Shown here: positions 1 to 10,229 of the stretch, in pieces
Layout: every line of letters begins with the position of its first letter
Position numbering within the stretch: the stretch's first letter is position 1
Notes under the pieces: model-generated
Told to the model about the DNA's origin: nothing
What the model saw: only the letters and a program-made list of their open reading frames with translations
Database searches by the model: none
Origin: Coriaria nepalensis
Lineage: Eukaryota > Streptophyta > Magnoliopsida > Cucurbitales > Coriariaceae
Assembly (NCBI GenBank): GCA_027186245.1
Contig: CP114481.1
Coordinates: forward strand, 44,857,501-44,921,500
Reading direction: 5' to 3'
DNA: 64,000 nt
Translations under genes and position numbers: made by a program

Positions 1-142
1 TTCAAGTCAATAACTTATTTCAAAGCAAGTCGAACGAATTCTATTTTTGCACTACAAACACAAGTTTTGTGCATAACTTGCAAATGATCAATTCAAGGAA
101 AGTGTGCACTCGTTTAACCTTAAAATCATTTCAATGTGTCAT
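1..142 (+). repeat. Reference monomer used for numbering
   Basis: This is the first complete monomer in the register used here (position 1 = first T of TTCAAGTCAA). Landmarks in consensus numbering are: A/T-rich 11-20; CpG at 31-32 and 35-36; EcoRI site GAATTC 36-41; T5 tract 44-48; variable hairpin segment 59-71; near-palindrome 77-97 with a central BclI-type TGATCA at 85-90; CpG at 111-112; direct repeat catttcaa at 127-134, repeated from 140 into the next monomer. This copy differs from the consensus at a few places: it has aattcaagg instead of aatgcaagg, gcactcg instead of gcattcg, and caatgtgtc instead of caatgagtc. Confidence 0.95.
59..71. other. Small hairpin CACAA-gtt-TTGTG in the variable segment (one per monomer)
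   Basis: CACAA (59-63) and TTGTG (67-71) are exact reverse complements around a 3-base loop. The element recurs at the same monomer position throughout, but it is one of the most variable segments. The left arm appears as CACAA, CAGAA, CAAAA or CACAT, and the right arm as TTGTG, TTCTG, TTTTG or TTGGG. Paired changes that keep the stem exist (CAGAA with TTCTG near 17,658, 19,077 and 20,926; CAAAA with TTTTG near 29,445 and 31,289). Many copies break the stem. A functional cruciform is therefore not established. Confidence 0.5.
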
Positions 143-268
143 TTCAAGTCAATAACTTATTTCAAAGCAAGTCGAACGAATTCTATTTTTGCACCACAAA
201 CTCAAGTTTTCTGCATAACTTGCAAATGATCAACGCAAGGAAAGTGTGCATTCGTTTAACCTTAAAAT

Positions 269-289
269 CATTTCAATGAGTCATTTCAA
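269..289 (+). repeat. Short direct repeat catttcaa, 13-base spacing, at the monomer junction
   Basis: catttcaa occurs at 269-276 and again at 282-289, with atgag and t between the copies. The pair recurs in nearly all monomers, at consensus 127-134 and 140-5. A weaker third match, atttcaaag, lies at about 17-25. The 13-base spacing equals the size of the two internal deletions found at 42,151 and 57,617, so this pair is the likely substrate for slippage. Confidence 0.85.
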
Positions 290-360
290 CTCAATAACTT
301 ATTTCAAAGCAAGTCGAACGAATTCTATTTTTGCACTACAAACACAAGTTTTCTGCATAA

Positions 361-381
361 CTTGCAAATGATCAATGCAAG
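361..381. other. Near-palindrome CTTGCA-aatgatcaa-TGCAAG (consensus example)
   Basis: CTTGCA and TGCAAG are exact reverse complements separated by 9 bases that contain the self-complementary TGATCA. The dyad is off by one base because two As precede TGATCA and one follows it. It sits at monomer positions 77-97 and recurs about every 142 bases. Variants are few (aattcaagg, aacgcaagg, cattgcgagg, gaatgatc). Dyads like this in satellites can be protein-binding sites, but no binding protein is identified here. Confidence 0.6.
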
Positions 382-1846
382 CAAAGTGTGCATTCGTTTA
401 ACCTTTAAATCATTTCAGAGAGTCATTACAAGTCAATAACTTATTTCAAAGCAAGTCGAACGAATTCTATTTTTGCACTACAAACAGAAGTTTTGTGCAT
501 AACTTGCAAATGATCAATCCAAGGAAAGTGTGCATTCGTTCAACCTTAAAATCATTTCAATGAGTCATTTCAAGTCAATATCTTATTTCAAAGCAAGTCG
601 AACGAATTCAATTTTTGCACTACAAACACAAGTTTTGTGCATAACTTGCAAATGATCAATGCAAGGAAAGTGTGCATTCGTTTAACCTTAAAATCATTTC
701 AATGAGTCATTTCAACTCAATAACTTATTTCAAAGCAAGTCGAACGAATTCTATTTTTGCACTACAAACACAAGTTTTCTGCATAACTTGCAAATGATCA
801 ATGCAAGCAAAGTGTGCATTCGTTTAACCTTTAAATCATTTCAGAGAGTCATTACAAGTCAATAACTTATTTCAAAGCAAGTCGAACGAATTCTATTTTT
901 GCACTACAAACAGAAGTTTTGTGCATAACTTGCAAATGATCAATGCAAGGAAAGTGTGCATTCGTTTAACCTTAAAATCATTTCAATGAGTCATTTCAAG
1001 TCAATATCTTATTTCAAAGCAAGTCGAACGAATTCAATTTTTGCACTACAAACACAAGTTTTGTGCATAACTTGCAAATGATCAATGCAAGGAAAGTGTG
1101 CATTCGTTTAACCTTAAAATCATTTCAATGAGTCATTTCAAGTCAATATCTTATTTCAAAGTAATTCGAATGAATTCTATTTTTGCACTACAAACAGAAG
1201 TTTTGTGCATAACTTGCAAATGATCAATGCAAGGAAAGTGTGCATTCGTTTAACCTTAAAATCATTTCAATGAGTCATTTCAAGTCAATATCTTATTTCA
1301 AAGCAAGTCGAACGAATTCAATTTTTGCACTACAAACACAAGTTTTGTGCATAACTTGCAAATGATCAATGCAAGGAAAGTGTGCATTCGTTTAACCTTA
1401 AAATCATTTTAATGAGTCATTTCAACTCAATAACTTATTTCAAAGCAAGTCGAACGAATTCTATTTTTGCACTACAAACACAAGTTTTCTGCATAACTTG
1501 CAAATGATCAATGCAAGCAAAGTGTGCATTCGTTTAACCTTTAAATCATTTCAGAGAGTCATTACAAGTCAATAACTTATTTCAAAGCAAGTCGAACGAA
1601 TTCTATTTTTGCACTACAAACAGAAGTTTTGTGCATAACTTGCAAATGATCAATGCAAGGAAAGTGTGCATTCGTTTAACCTTAAAATCATTTCAATGAG
1701 TCATTTCAACTCAATAACTTATTTCAAAGCAAGTCGAACGAATTCAATTTTTGCACTATAAACACAAGTTTTGTGCATAACTTGCAAATGATCAATGCAA
1801 GGAACGTGTGCACTCGTTTGACCTTAAAATCATTTCAATGAGTCAT

Positions 1847-3038
1847 TTCAAGTCAATAACTTATTTCAAAGCAAGTCGAACGAATTCTATTTTTGCACTA
1901 CAAACACAAGTTTTGTGCATAACTTGCAAATGATCAATTCAAGGAAAGTGTGCACTCGTTTAACCTTAAAATCATTTCAATGTGTCATTTCAAGTCAATA
2001 ACTTATTTCAAAGCAAGTCGAACGAATTCTATTTTTGCACCACAAACTCAAGTTTTCTGCATAACTTGCAAATGATCAACGCAAGGAAAGTGTGCATTCG
2101 TTTAACCTTAAAATCATTTCAATGAGTCATTTCAACTCAATAACTTATTTCAAAGCAAGTCGAACGAATTCTATTTTTGCACTACAAACACAAGTTTTCT
2201 GCATAACTTGCAAATGATCAATGCAAGCAAAGTGTGCATTCGTTTAACCTTTAAATCATTTCAGAGAGTCATTACAAGTCAATAACTTATTTCAAAGCAA
2301 GTCGAACGAATTCTATTTTTGCACTACAAACAGAAGTTTTGTGCATAACTTGCAAATGATCAATGCAAGGAAAGTGTGCATTCGTTTAACCTTAAAATCA
2401 TTTCAATGAGTCATTTCAAGTCAATATCTTATTTCAAAGCAAGTCGAACGAATTCAATTTTTGCACTACAAACACAAGTTTTGTGCATAACTTGCAAATG
2501 ATCAATGCAAGGAAAGTGTGCATTCGTTTAACCTTAAAATCATTTCAATGAGTCATTTCAACTCAATAACTTATTTCAAAGCAAGTCGAACGAATTCTAT
2601 TTTTGCACTACAAACACAAGTTTTCTGCATAACTTGCAAATGATCAATGCAAGCAAAGTGTGCATTCGTTTAACCTTTAAATCATTTCAGAGAGTCATTA
2701 CAAGTCAATAACTTATTTCAAAGCAAGTCGAACGAATTCTATTTTTGCACTACAAACAGAAGTTTTGTGCATAACTTGCAAATGATCAATGCAAGGAAAG
2801 TGTGCATTCGTTTAACCTTAAAATCATTTCAATGAGTCATTTCAAGTCAATATCTTATTTCAAAGCAAGTCGAACGAATTCAATTTTTGCACTACAAACA
2901 CAAGTTTTGTGCATAACTTGCAAATGATCAATGCAAGGAAAGTGTGCATTCGTTTAACCTTAAAATCATTTCAATGAGTCATTTCAAGTCAATATCTTAT
3001 TTCAAAGTAATTCGAATGAATTCTATTTTTGCACTACA
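1847..3038 (+). repeat. 13-monomer-offset duplication, right copy
   Basis: Partner of 1-1,192. It runs straight into the divergent monomer pair beginning near 2,983. The shared order of rare variants, not just the shared monomer, is what shows block copying. Confidence 0.85.
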
Positions 3039-4270
3039 AATGCAAGTTTTGTGCAGAACTTGCACATGATCAATGCAAGGAAACTGTGCATTCGTTTAAC
3101 CTTAAAATCATTTCAATGAGTCATTTCAAGTCAATATCTTATTTCGAAGTAATTCGAACGACCTCTATTTTTGCACTACAAATGCAAGTTTTGGGCATAA
3201 GTTGCAAATGATCAATGCAAGGAAAGTGTGCATTCGTTTAACCTTAAAATCATTTCAATGTGTCATTTCAAGTCGATATCTTATTTCAAAGCAAGTCGAA
3301 CGAATTCTATTTTTGCACTACAAACACAAGTTTTCTGCATAACTTGCAAATGATCAATGCAAGGAAAGTGTGCATTCGTTTATCCTTAAAATCATTTCAA
3401 TGAGTTATTTCAAGTCAATAACTTATTTCAAAGCAAGTCGAACGAATTCAATTTTTGCACTACAAACAAAAGTTTTGTGCATAACTAGCAAATGATCAAT
3501 GCAAGGAAAGTGTGCATTCGTTTAACCTTAAAATCATTTCAATGAGTCATTTCAAGTCAATAACTTATTTTAAAGCAAGTCGAACGAATTCTATTTTTGC
3601 ACTACAAACACAAGTTTTGTGCATAACTTGCGAATGATCAATGCAAGGAAAGTGTGCACTCGTTTAACCTTAAAATCATTTCAATGTGTCATTTCAAGTC
3701 GATATGTTATTTCAAAGCAAGTCGAACGAATTCTATTTTTGCACGACAAACAGAAGTTTTGTGCATAACTTGCAAATGATCAACGCAAGGAAAGTGTGCA
3801 TTCGTTTAACCTTAAAATCATTTCAATGAGTCATTTCAAGTCAATAACTTATTTCAAAGCAAGTCGAACGAATTCTATTTTTGCACTACAAACACAAGTT
3901 TTGTGCATAACTTGCGAATGATCAATGCAAGGAAAGTGTGCACTCGTTTAACCTTAAAATCATTTCAATGTGTCATTTCAAGTCGATATGTTATTTCAAA
4001 GCAAGTCGAACGAATTCTATTTTTGCACGACAAACAGAAGTTTTGTGCATAACTTGCAAATGATCAACGCAAGGAAAGTGTGCATTCGTTTAACCTTAAA
4101 ATCATTTCAATGAGTCATTTCAACTCAATAACTTATTTCAAAGCAAGTCGAACGAATTCTATTTTTGCACTACAAACACAAGTTTTGTGCATAAGTTGCA
4201 AATGATCAATGCAAGGAAAGTGTGCATTCGTTTAACCTTAAAATCATTTCAATGAGTCATTTCAAGTCAA
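2600..4270 (+). repeat. 18-monomer-offset duplication, left copy (about 1.67 kb)
   Basis: Matches 5,156-6,826 at an offset of 2,556 bases. Markers are the agagag variant at 2,689/5,245, the divergent pair at about 2,983/5,539, the ataactagcaaatg monomer near 3,481/6,037, and gcacgacaaacag at about 3,743/6,299 and 4,028/6,584. The match stops where this copy continues with aaagtaattcgaatg and the other with aaagcaagtcgaacg. Small differences exist, such as ataagttgc here against ataacttgc in the partner near 4,193. Confidence 0.85.
2983..3266 (+). repeat. Divergent monomer pair (aaatgcaag / cgacctcta type)
   Basis: Two adjacent monomers share unusual changes. The first has aaagtaattcgaatg, aaatgcaag, gcagaacttgcacatg and ggaaactgtg. 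The second has ttcgaagtaattcg, cgacctctattt (which destroys the EcoRI site), aaatgcaag and ttgggcataagttg. The pair recurs as a unit near 5,539, 8,521, 10,651, 14,191 and 15,185, and with a different first monomer near 6,817. Replacing gcataac by gcagaac removes a stop, so a 60-codon frame opens from a TTG across the pair. It is not a gene: no ATG start, a length fixed by the repeat, and no other coding sign. Confidence 0.8.
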
Positions 4271-5155
4271 TATCTTATTTCAAAGTAATTCGAATGAATT
4301 CTATTTTTGCACTACAAACAGAAGTTTTGTGCATAACTTGCAAATGATCAATGCAAGGAAAGTGTGCATTCGTTTAACCTTAAAATCATTTCAATGAGTC
4401 ATTTCAAGTCAATATCTTATTTCAAAGCAAGTCGAACGAATTCAATTTTTGCACTACAAACACAAGTTTTGTGCATAACTTGCAAATGATCAATGCAAGG
4501 AAAGTGTGCATTCGTTTAACCTTAAAATCATTTCAATGAGTCATTTCAACTCAATAACTTATTTCAAAGCAAGTCGAACGAATTCTATTTTTGCACTACA
4601 AACACAAGTTTTCTGCATAACTTGCAAATGATCAATGCAAGCAAAGTGTGCATTCGTTTAACCTTTAAATCATTTCAGAGAGTCATTACAAGTCAATAAC
4701 TTATTTCAAAGCAAGTCGAACGAATTCTATTTTTGCACTACAAACAGAAGTTTTGTGCATAACTTGCAAATGATCAATGCAAGGAAAGTGTGCATTCGTT
4801 TAACCTTAAAATCATTTCAATGAGTCATTTCAACTCAATAACTTATTTCAAAGCAAGTCGAACGAATTCTATTTTTGCACTACAAACACAAGTTTTCTGC
4901 ATAACTTGCAAATGATCAATGCAAGCAAAGTGTGCATTCGTTTAACCTTTAAATCATTTCAGAGAGTCATTACAAGTCAATAACTTATTTCAAAGCAAGT
5001 CGAACGAATTCTATTTTTGCACTACAAACAGAAGTTTTGTGCATAACTTGCAAATGATCAATGCAAGGAAAGTGTGCATTCGTTTAACCTTAAAATCATT
5101 TCAATGAGTCATTTCAAGTCAATATCTTATTTCAAAGCAAGTCGAACGAATTCAA

Positions 5156-6826
5156 TTTTTGCACTACAAACACAAGTTTTCTGCATAACTTGCAAATGAT
5201 CAATGCAAGCAAAGTGTGCATTCGTTTAACCTTTAAATCATTTCAGAGAGTCATTACAAGTCAATAACTTATTTCAAAGCAAGTCGAACGAATTCTATTT
5301 TTGCACTACAAACAGAAGTTTTGTGCATAACTTGCAAATGATCAATGCAAGGAAAGTGTGCATTCGTTTAACCTTAAAATCATTTCAATGAGTCATTTCA
5401 AGTCAATATCTTATTTCAAAGCAAGTCGAACGAATTCAATTTTTGCACTACAAACACAAGTTTTGTGCATAACTTGCAAATGATCAATGCAAGGAAAGTG
5501 TGCATTCGTTTAACCTTAAAATCATTTCAATGAGTCATTTCAAGCCAATATCTTATTTCAAAGTAATTCGAATGAATTCTATTTTTGCACTACAAATGCA
5601 AGTTTTGTGCAGAACTTGCACATGATCAATGCAAGGAAACTGTGCATTCGTTTAACCTTAAAATCATTTCAATGAGTCATTTCAAGTCAATATCTTATTT
5701 CGAAGTAATTCGAACGACCTCTATTTTTGCACTACAAATGCAAGTTTTGGGCATAAGTTGCAAATGATCAATGCAAGGAAAGTGTGCATTCGTTTAACCT
5801 TAAAATCATTTCAATGTGTCATTTCAAGTCGATATCTTATTTCAAAGAAAGTCGAACGAATTCTATTTTTGCACTACAAACACAAGTTTTCTGCATAACT
5901 TGCAAATGATCAATGCAAGGAAAGTGTGCATTCGTTTATCCTTAAAATCATTTCAATGAGTCATTTCAAGTCAATAACTTATTTCAAAGCAAGTCGAACG
6001 AATTCAATTTTTGCACTACAAACAAAAGTTTTGTGCATAACTAGCAAATGATCAATGCAAGGAAAGTGTGCATTCGTTTAACCTTAAAATCATTTCAATG
6101 AGTCATTTCAAGTCAATAACTTATTTTAAAGCAAGTCGAACGAATTCTATTTTTGCACTACAAACACAAGTTTTGTGCATAACTTGCGAATGATCAATGC
6201 AAGGAAAGTGTGCACTCGTTTAACCTTAAAATCATTTCAATGTGTCATTTCAAGTCGATATGTTATTTCAAAGCAAGTCGAACGAATTCTATTTTTGCAC
6301 GACAAACAGAAGTTTTGTGCATAACTTGCAAATGATCAACGCAAGGAAAGTGTGCATTCGTTTAACCTTAAAATCATTTCAATGAGTCATTTCAAGTCAA
6401 TAACTTATTTCAAAGCAAGTCGAACGAATTCTATTTTTGCACTACAAACACAAGTTTTGTGCATAACTTGCGAATGATCAATGCAAGGAAAGTGTGCACT
6501 CGTTTAACCTTAAAATCATTTCAATATGTCATTTCAAGTCGATATGTTATTTCAAAGCAAGTTGAACGAATTCTATTTTTGCACGACAAACAGAAGTTTT
6601 GTGCATAACTTGCAAATGATCAACGCAAGGAAAGTGTGCATTCGTTTAACCTTAAAATCATTTCAATGAGTCATTTCAACTCAATAACTTATTTCAAAGC
6701 AAGTCGAACGAATTCTATTTTTGCACTACAAACACAAGTTTTGTGCATAACTTGCAAATGATCAATGCAAGGAAAGTGTGCATTCGTTTAACCTTAAAAT
6801 CATTTCAATGAGTCATTTCAAGTCAA
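5156..6826 (+). repeat. 18-monomer-offset duplication, right copy
   Basis: Partner of 2,600-4,270. It carries its own substitutions (caagccaat near 5,543, aaagaaagtcg near 5,847, caatatgtc near 6,522, gttgaacg near 6,561), so some time has passed since the copy was made. Confidence 0.85.
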
Positions 6827-6879
6827 TAACTTATTTCAAAGCAAGTCGAACGAATTCTATTTTTGCACTACAAACACAA

Positions 6880-8583
6880 GTTTTGTGCAGAACTTGCACA
6901 TGATCAATGCAAGGAAACTGTGCATTCGTTTAACCTTAAAATCATTTCAATGAGTCATTTCAAGTCAATATCTTATTTCGAAGTAATTCGAACGACCTCT
7001 ATTTTTGCACTACAAATGCAAGTTTTGGGCATAAGTTGCAAATGATCAATGCAAGGAAAGTGTGCATTCGTTTAACCTTAAAATCATTTCAATGTGTCAT
7101 TTCAAGTCGATATCTTATTTCAAAGCAAGTCGAACGAATTCTATTTTTGCACTACAAACACAAGTTTTCTGCATAACTTGCAAATGATCAATGCAAGGAA
7201 AGTGTGCATTCGTTTAACCTTAAAATCATTTCAATGAGTCATTTCAAGTCAATAACTTATTTCAAAGCAAGTCGAACGAATTCAGTTTTTGCACTACAAA
7301 CACAAGTTTTTTGCATAACTTGCAAATGATCAATGCAAGGAAAGTGTGCACTCGTTTAACCTTAAAATCATTTCAATGTGTCATTTCAAGTCGATATGTT
7401 ATTTCAAAGCAAGTCGAACGAATTCTATTTTTGCACGACAAACAGAAGTTTTGTGCATAACTTGCAAATGATCAACGCAAGGAAAGTGTGCATTCGTTTA
7501 ACCTTAAAATCATTTCAATGAGTCATTTCAAGTCAATAACTTATTTCAAAGCAAGTCGAACGAATTCTATTTTTGCACTACAAACACAAGTTTTCTGCAT
7601 AACTTGGAAATGATCAATGCAAGGAAAGTGTGCATTCGTTTAACCTTAAAATCATTTCAATGAGTCATTTCAAGTCAATAACTTATTTCAAAGCAAGTCG
7701 AACGAATTCAATTTTTGCACTATAAACACAAGTTTTGTGCATAACTTGCAAATGATCAATGCAAGGAACGTGTGCACTCGTTTGACCTTAAAATCATTTC
7801 AATGAGTCATTTCAAGTCAATAACTTATTTCAAAGCAAGTCGAACGAATTCTATTTTTGCACTACAAACACAAGTTTTGTGCATAACTTGCAAATGATCA
7901 ATTCAAGGAAAGTGTGCACTCGTTTAACCTTAAAATCATTTCAATGTGTCATTTCAAGTCAATAACTTATTTCAAAGCAAGTCGAACGAATTCTATTTTT
8001 GCACCACAAACACAAGTTTTCTGCATAACTCGCAAATGATCAACGCAAGGAAAGTGTGCATTCGTTTAACCTTAAAATCATTTCAATGAGTCATTTCAAC
8101 TCAATAACTTATTTCAAAGCAAGTCGAACGAATTCTATTTTTGCACTACAAACACAAGTTTTCTGCATAACTTGCAAATGATCAATGCAAGCAAAGTGTG
8201 CATTCGTTTAACCTTTAAATCATTTCAGAGAGTCATTACAAGTCAATAACTTATTTCAAAGCAAGTCGAACGAATTCTATTTTTGCACTACAAACAGAAG
8301 TTTTGTGCATAACTTGCAAATGATCAATGCAAGGAAAGTGTGCATTCGTTTAACCTTAAAATCATTTCAATGAGTCATTTCAAGTCAATATCTTATTTCA
8401 AAGCAAGTCGAACGAATTCAATTTTTGCACTACAAACACAAGTTTTGTGCATAACTTGCAAATGATCAATGCAAGGAAAGTGTGCATTCGTTTAACCTTA
8501 AAATCATTTCAATGAGTCATTTCAAGTCAATATCTTATTTCAAAGTAATTCGAATGAATTCTATTTTTGCACTACAAATGCAA
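6880..8583 (+). repeat. 12-monomer tandem duplication, left copy (1,704 bp)
   Basis: Matches the adjacent downstream block at an offset of 1,704 bases up to about 8,525/10,229. Markers are gaattcagttttt at 7,279/8,983, tttttgcataac near 7,308/9,012, acttggaaatg near 7,604/9,308, the ataactcgc monomer near 8,026/9,730, and agagag at 8,227/9,931. This is a recent tandem copy; I saw only a few private changes, such as aaacataag near 9,286 in the right copy. Confidence 0.87.
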
Positions 8584-10229
8584 GTTTTGTGCAGAACTTG
8601 CACATGATCAATGCAAGGAAACTGTGCATTCGTTTAACCTTAAAATCATTTCAATGAGTCATTTCAAGTCAATATCTTATTTCGAAGTAATTCGAACGAC
8701 CTCTATTTTTGCACTACAAATGCAAGTTTTGGGCATAAGTTGCAAATGATCAATGCAAGGAAAGTGTGCATTCGTTTAACCTTAAAATCATTTCAATGTG
8801 TCATTTCAAGTCGATATCTTATTTCAAAGCAAGTCGAACGAATTCTATTTTTGCACTACAAACACAAGTTTTCTGCATAACTTGCAAATGATCAATGCAA
8901 GGAAAGTGTGCATTCGTTTAACCTTAAAATCATTTCAATGAGTCATTTCAAGTCAATAACTTATTTCAAAGCAAGTCGAACGAATTCAGTTTTTGCACTA
9001 CAAACACAAGTTTTTTGCATAACTTGCAAATGATCAATGCAAGGAAAGTGTGCACTCGTTTAACCTTAAAATCATTTCAATGTGTCATTTCAAGTCGATA
9101 TGTTATTTCAAAGCAAGTCGAACGAATTCTATTTTTGCACGACAAACAGAAGTTTTGTGCATAACTTGCAAATGATCAACGCAAGGAAAGTGTGCATTCG
9201 TTTAACCTTAAAATCATTTCAATGAGTCATTTCAAGTCAATAACTTATTTCAAAGCAAGTCGAACGAATTCTATTTTTGCACTACAAACATAAGTTTTCT
9301 GCATAACTTGGAAATGATCAATGCAAGGAAAGTGTGCATTCGTTTAACCTTAAAATCATTTCAATGAGTCATTTCAAGTCAATAACTTATTTCAAAGCAA
9401 GTCGAACGAATTCAATTTTTGCACTATAAACACAAGTTTTGTGCATAACTTGCAAATGATCAATGCAAGGAACGTGTGCACTCGTTTGACCTTAAAATCA
9501 TTTCAATGAGTCATTTCAAGTCAATAACTTATTTCAAAGCAAGTCGAACGAATTCTATTTTTGCACTACAAACAAAAGTTTTGTGCATAACTTGCAAATG
9601 ATCAATTCAAGGAAAGTGTGCACTCGTTTAACCTTAAAATCATTTCAATGTGTCATTTCAAGTCAATAACTTATTTCAAAGCAAGTCGAACGAATTCTAT
9701 TTTTGCACCACAAACACAAGTTTTCTGCATAACTCGCAAATGATCAACGCAAGGAAAGTGTGCATTCGTTTAACCTTAAAATCATTTCAATGAGTCATTT
9801 CAACTCAATAACTTATTTCAAAGCAAGTCGAACGAATTCTATTTTTGCACTACAAACACAAGTTTTCTGCATAACTTGCAAATGATCAATGCAAGCAAAG
9901 TGTGCATTCGTTTAACCTTTAAATCATTTCAGAGAGTCATTACAAGTCAATAACTTATTTCAAAGCAAGTCGAACGAATTCTATTTTTGCACTACAAACA
10001 GAAGTTTTGTGCATAACTTGCAAATGATCAATGCAAGGAAAGTGTGCATTCGTTTAACCTTAAAATCATTTCAATGAGTCATTTCAAGTCAATATCTTAT
10101 TTCAAAGCAAGTCGAACGAATTCAATTTTTGCACTACAAACACAAGTTTTGTGCATAACTTGCAAATGATCAATGCAAGGAAAGTGTGCATTCGTTTAAC
10201 CTTAAAATCATTTCAATGAGTCATTTCAA
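8584..10229 (+). repeat. 12-monomer tandem duplication, right copy
   Basis: Partner of 6,880-8,583. After about 10,229 the variant order switches to tcaactcaataac and a further trimer copy (agagag at 10,357, 426 bases after 9,931), then the divergent pair returns near 10,651. Confidence 0.85.

Larger units (their letters stand above)
1..1192 (+). repeat. 13-monomer-offset duplication, left copy
   Basis: This block matches 1,847-3,038 at a constant offset of 1,846 bases (13 monomers). Shared rare markers include caatgtgtc at 132 and 1,978, the gcaccacaaactc monomer near 203 and 2,049, and agagag at 417/2,263 and 843/2,689. The match ends where this copy reads aaacagaag and the other reads aaatgcaag. 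The left edge is cut by the window, so the true length may be greater. Differences inside are few, for example atcaatcc and cgttcaacc in this copy near 515-545. Confidence 0.85.

Noticed and set aside
40..50. T5 tract (attttt) as a polymerase III terminator or promoter element in each monomer.
   Set aside because: No A-box or B-box pair upstream was recognised, and the tract is part of an AT-rich repeat; variants such as ctaatttt disrupt it freely.
108..126. Possible CENP-B box: aTTCGtttaA in the monomer fits the first half of the nTTCGnnnnAnnCGGGn pattern; the minus strand near 26-42 also gives TTCGttcgA.
   Set aside because: The CGGG half is absent in both places (ttaa and tgct), and a TTCG-plus-A match is likely by chance in a 142-base unit.
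3029..3211. Recurring open frame of 60 codons (also near 5,585, 6,863, 8,567, 10,697, 14,237, 15,231 and at many places from 29,716 to 63,667), resembling a small conserved Cys/His-containing peptide.
   Set aside because: It starts at TTG, not ATG, and spans 1.3 monomers. It appears only where gcataac becomes gcagaac, gcacaac or gcaaaac (or, near 59,654 and 63,485, gtattac), which removes a TAA. 142 is not a multiple of 3, so no frame can persist. Sequence similarity between copies is simply that of the satellite.
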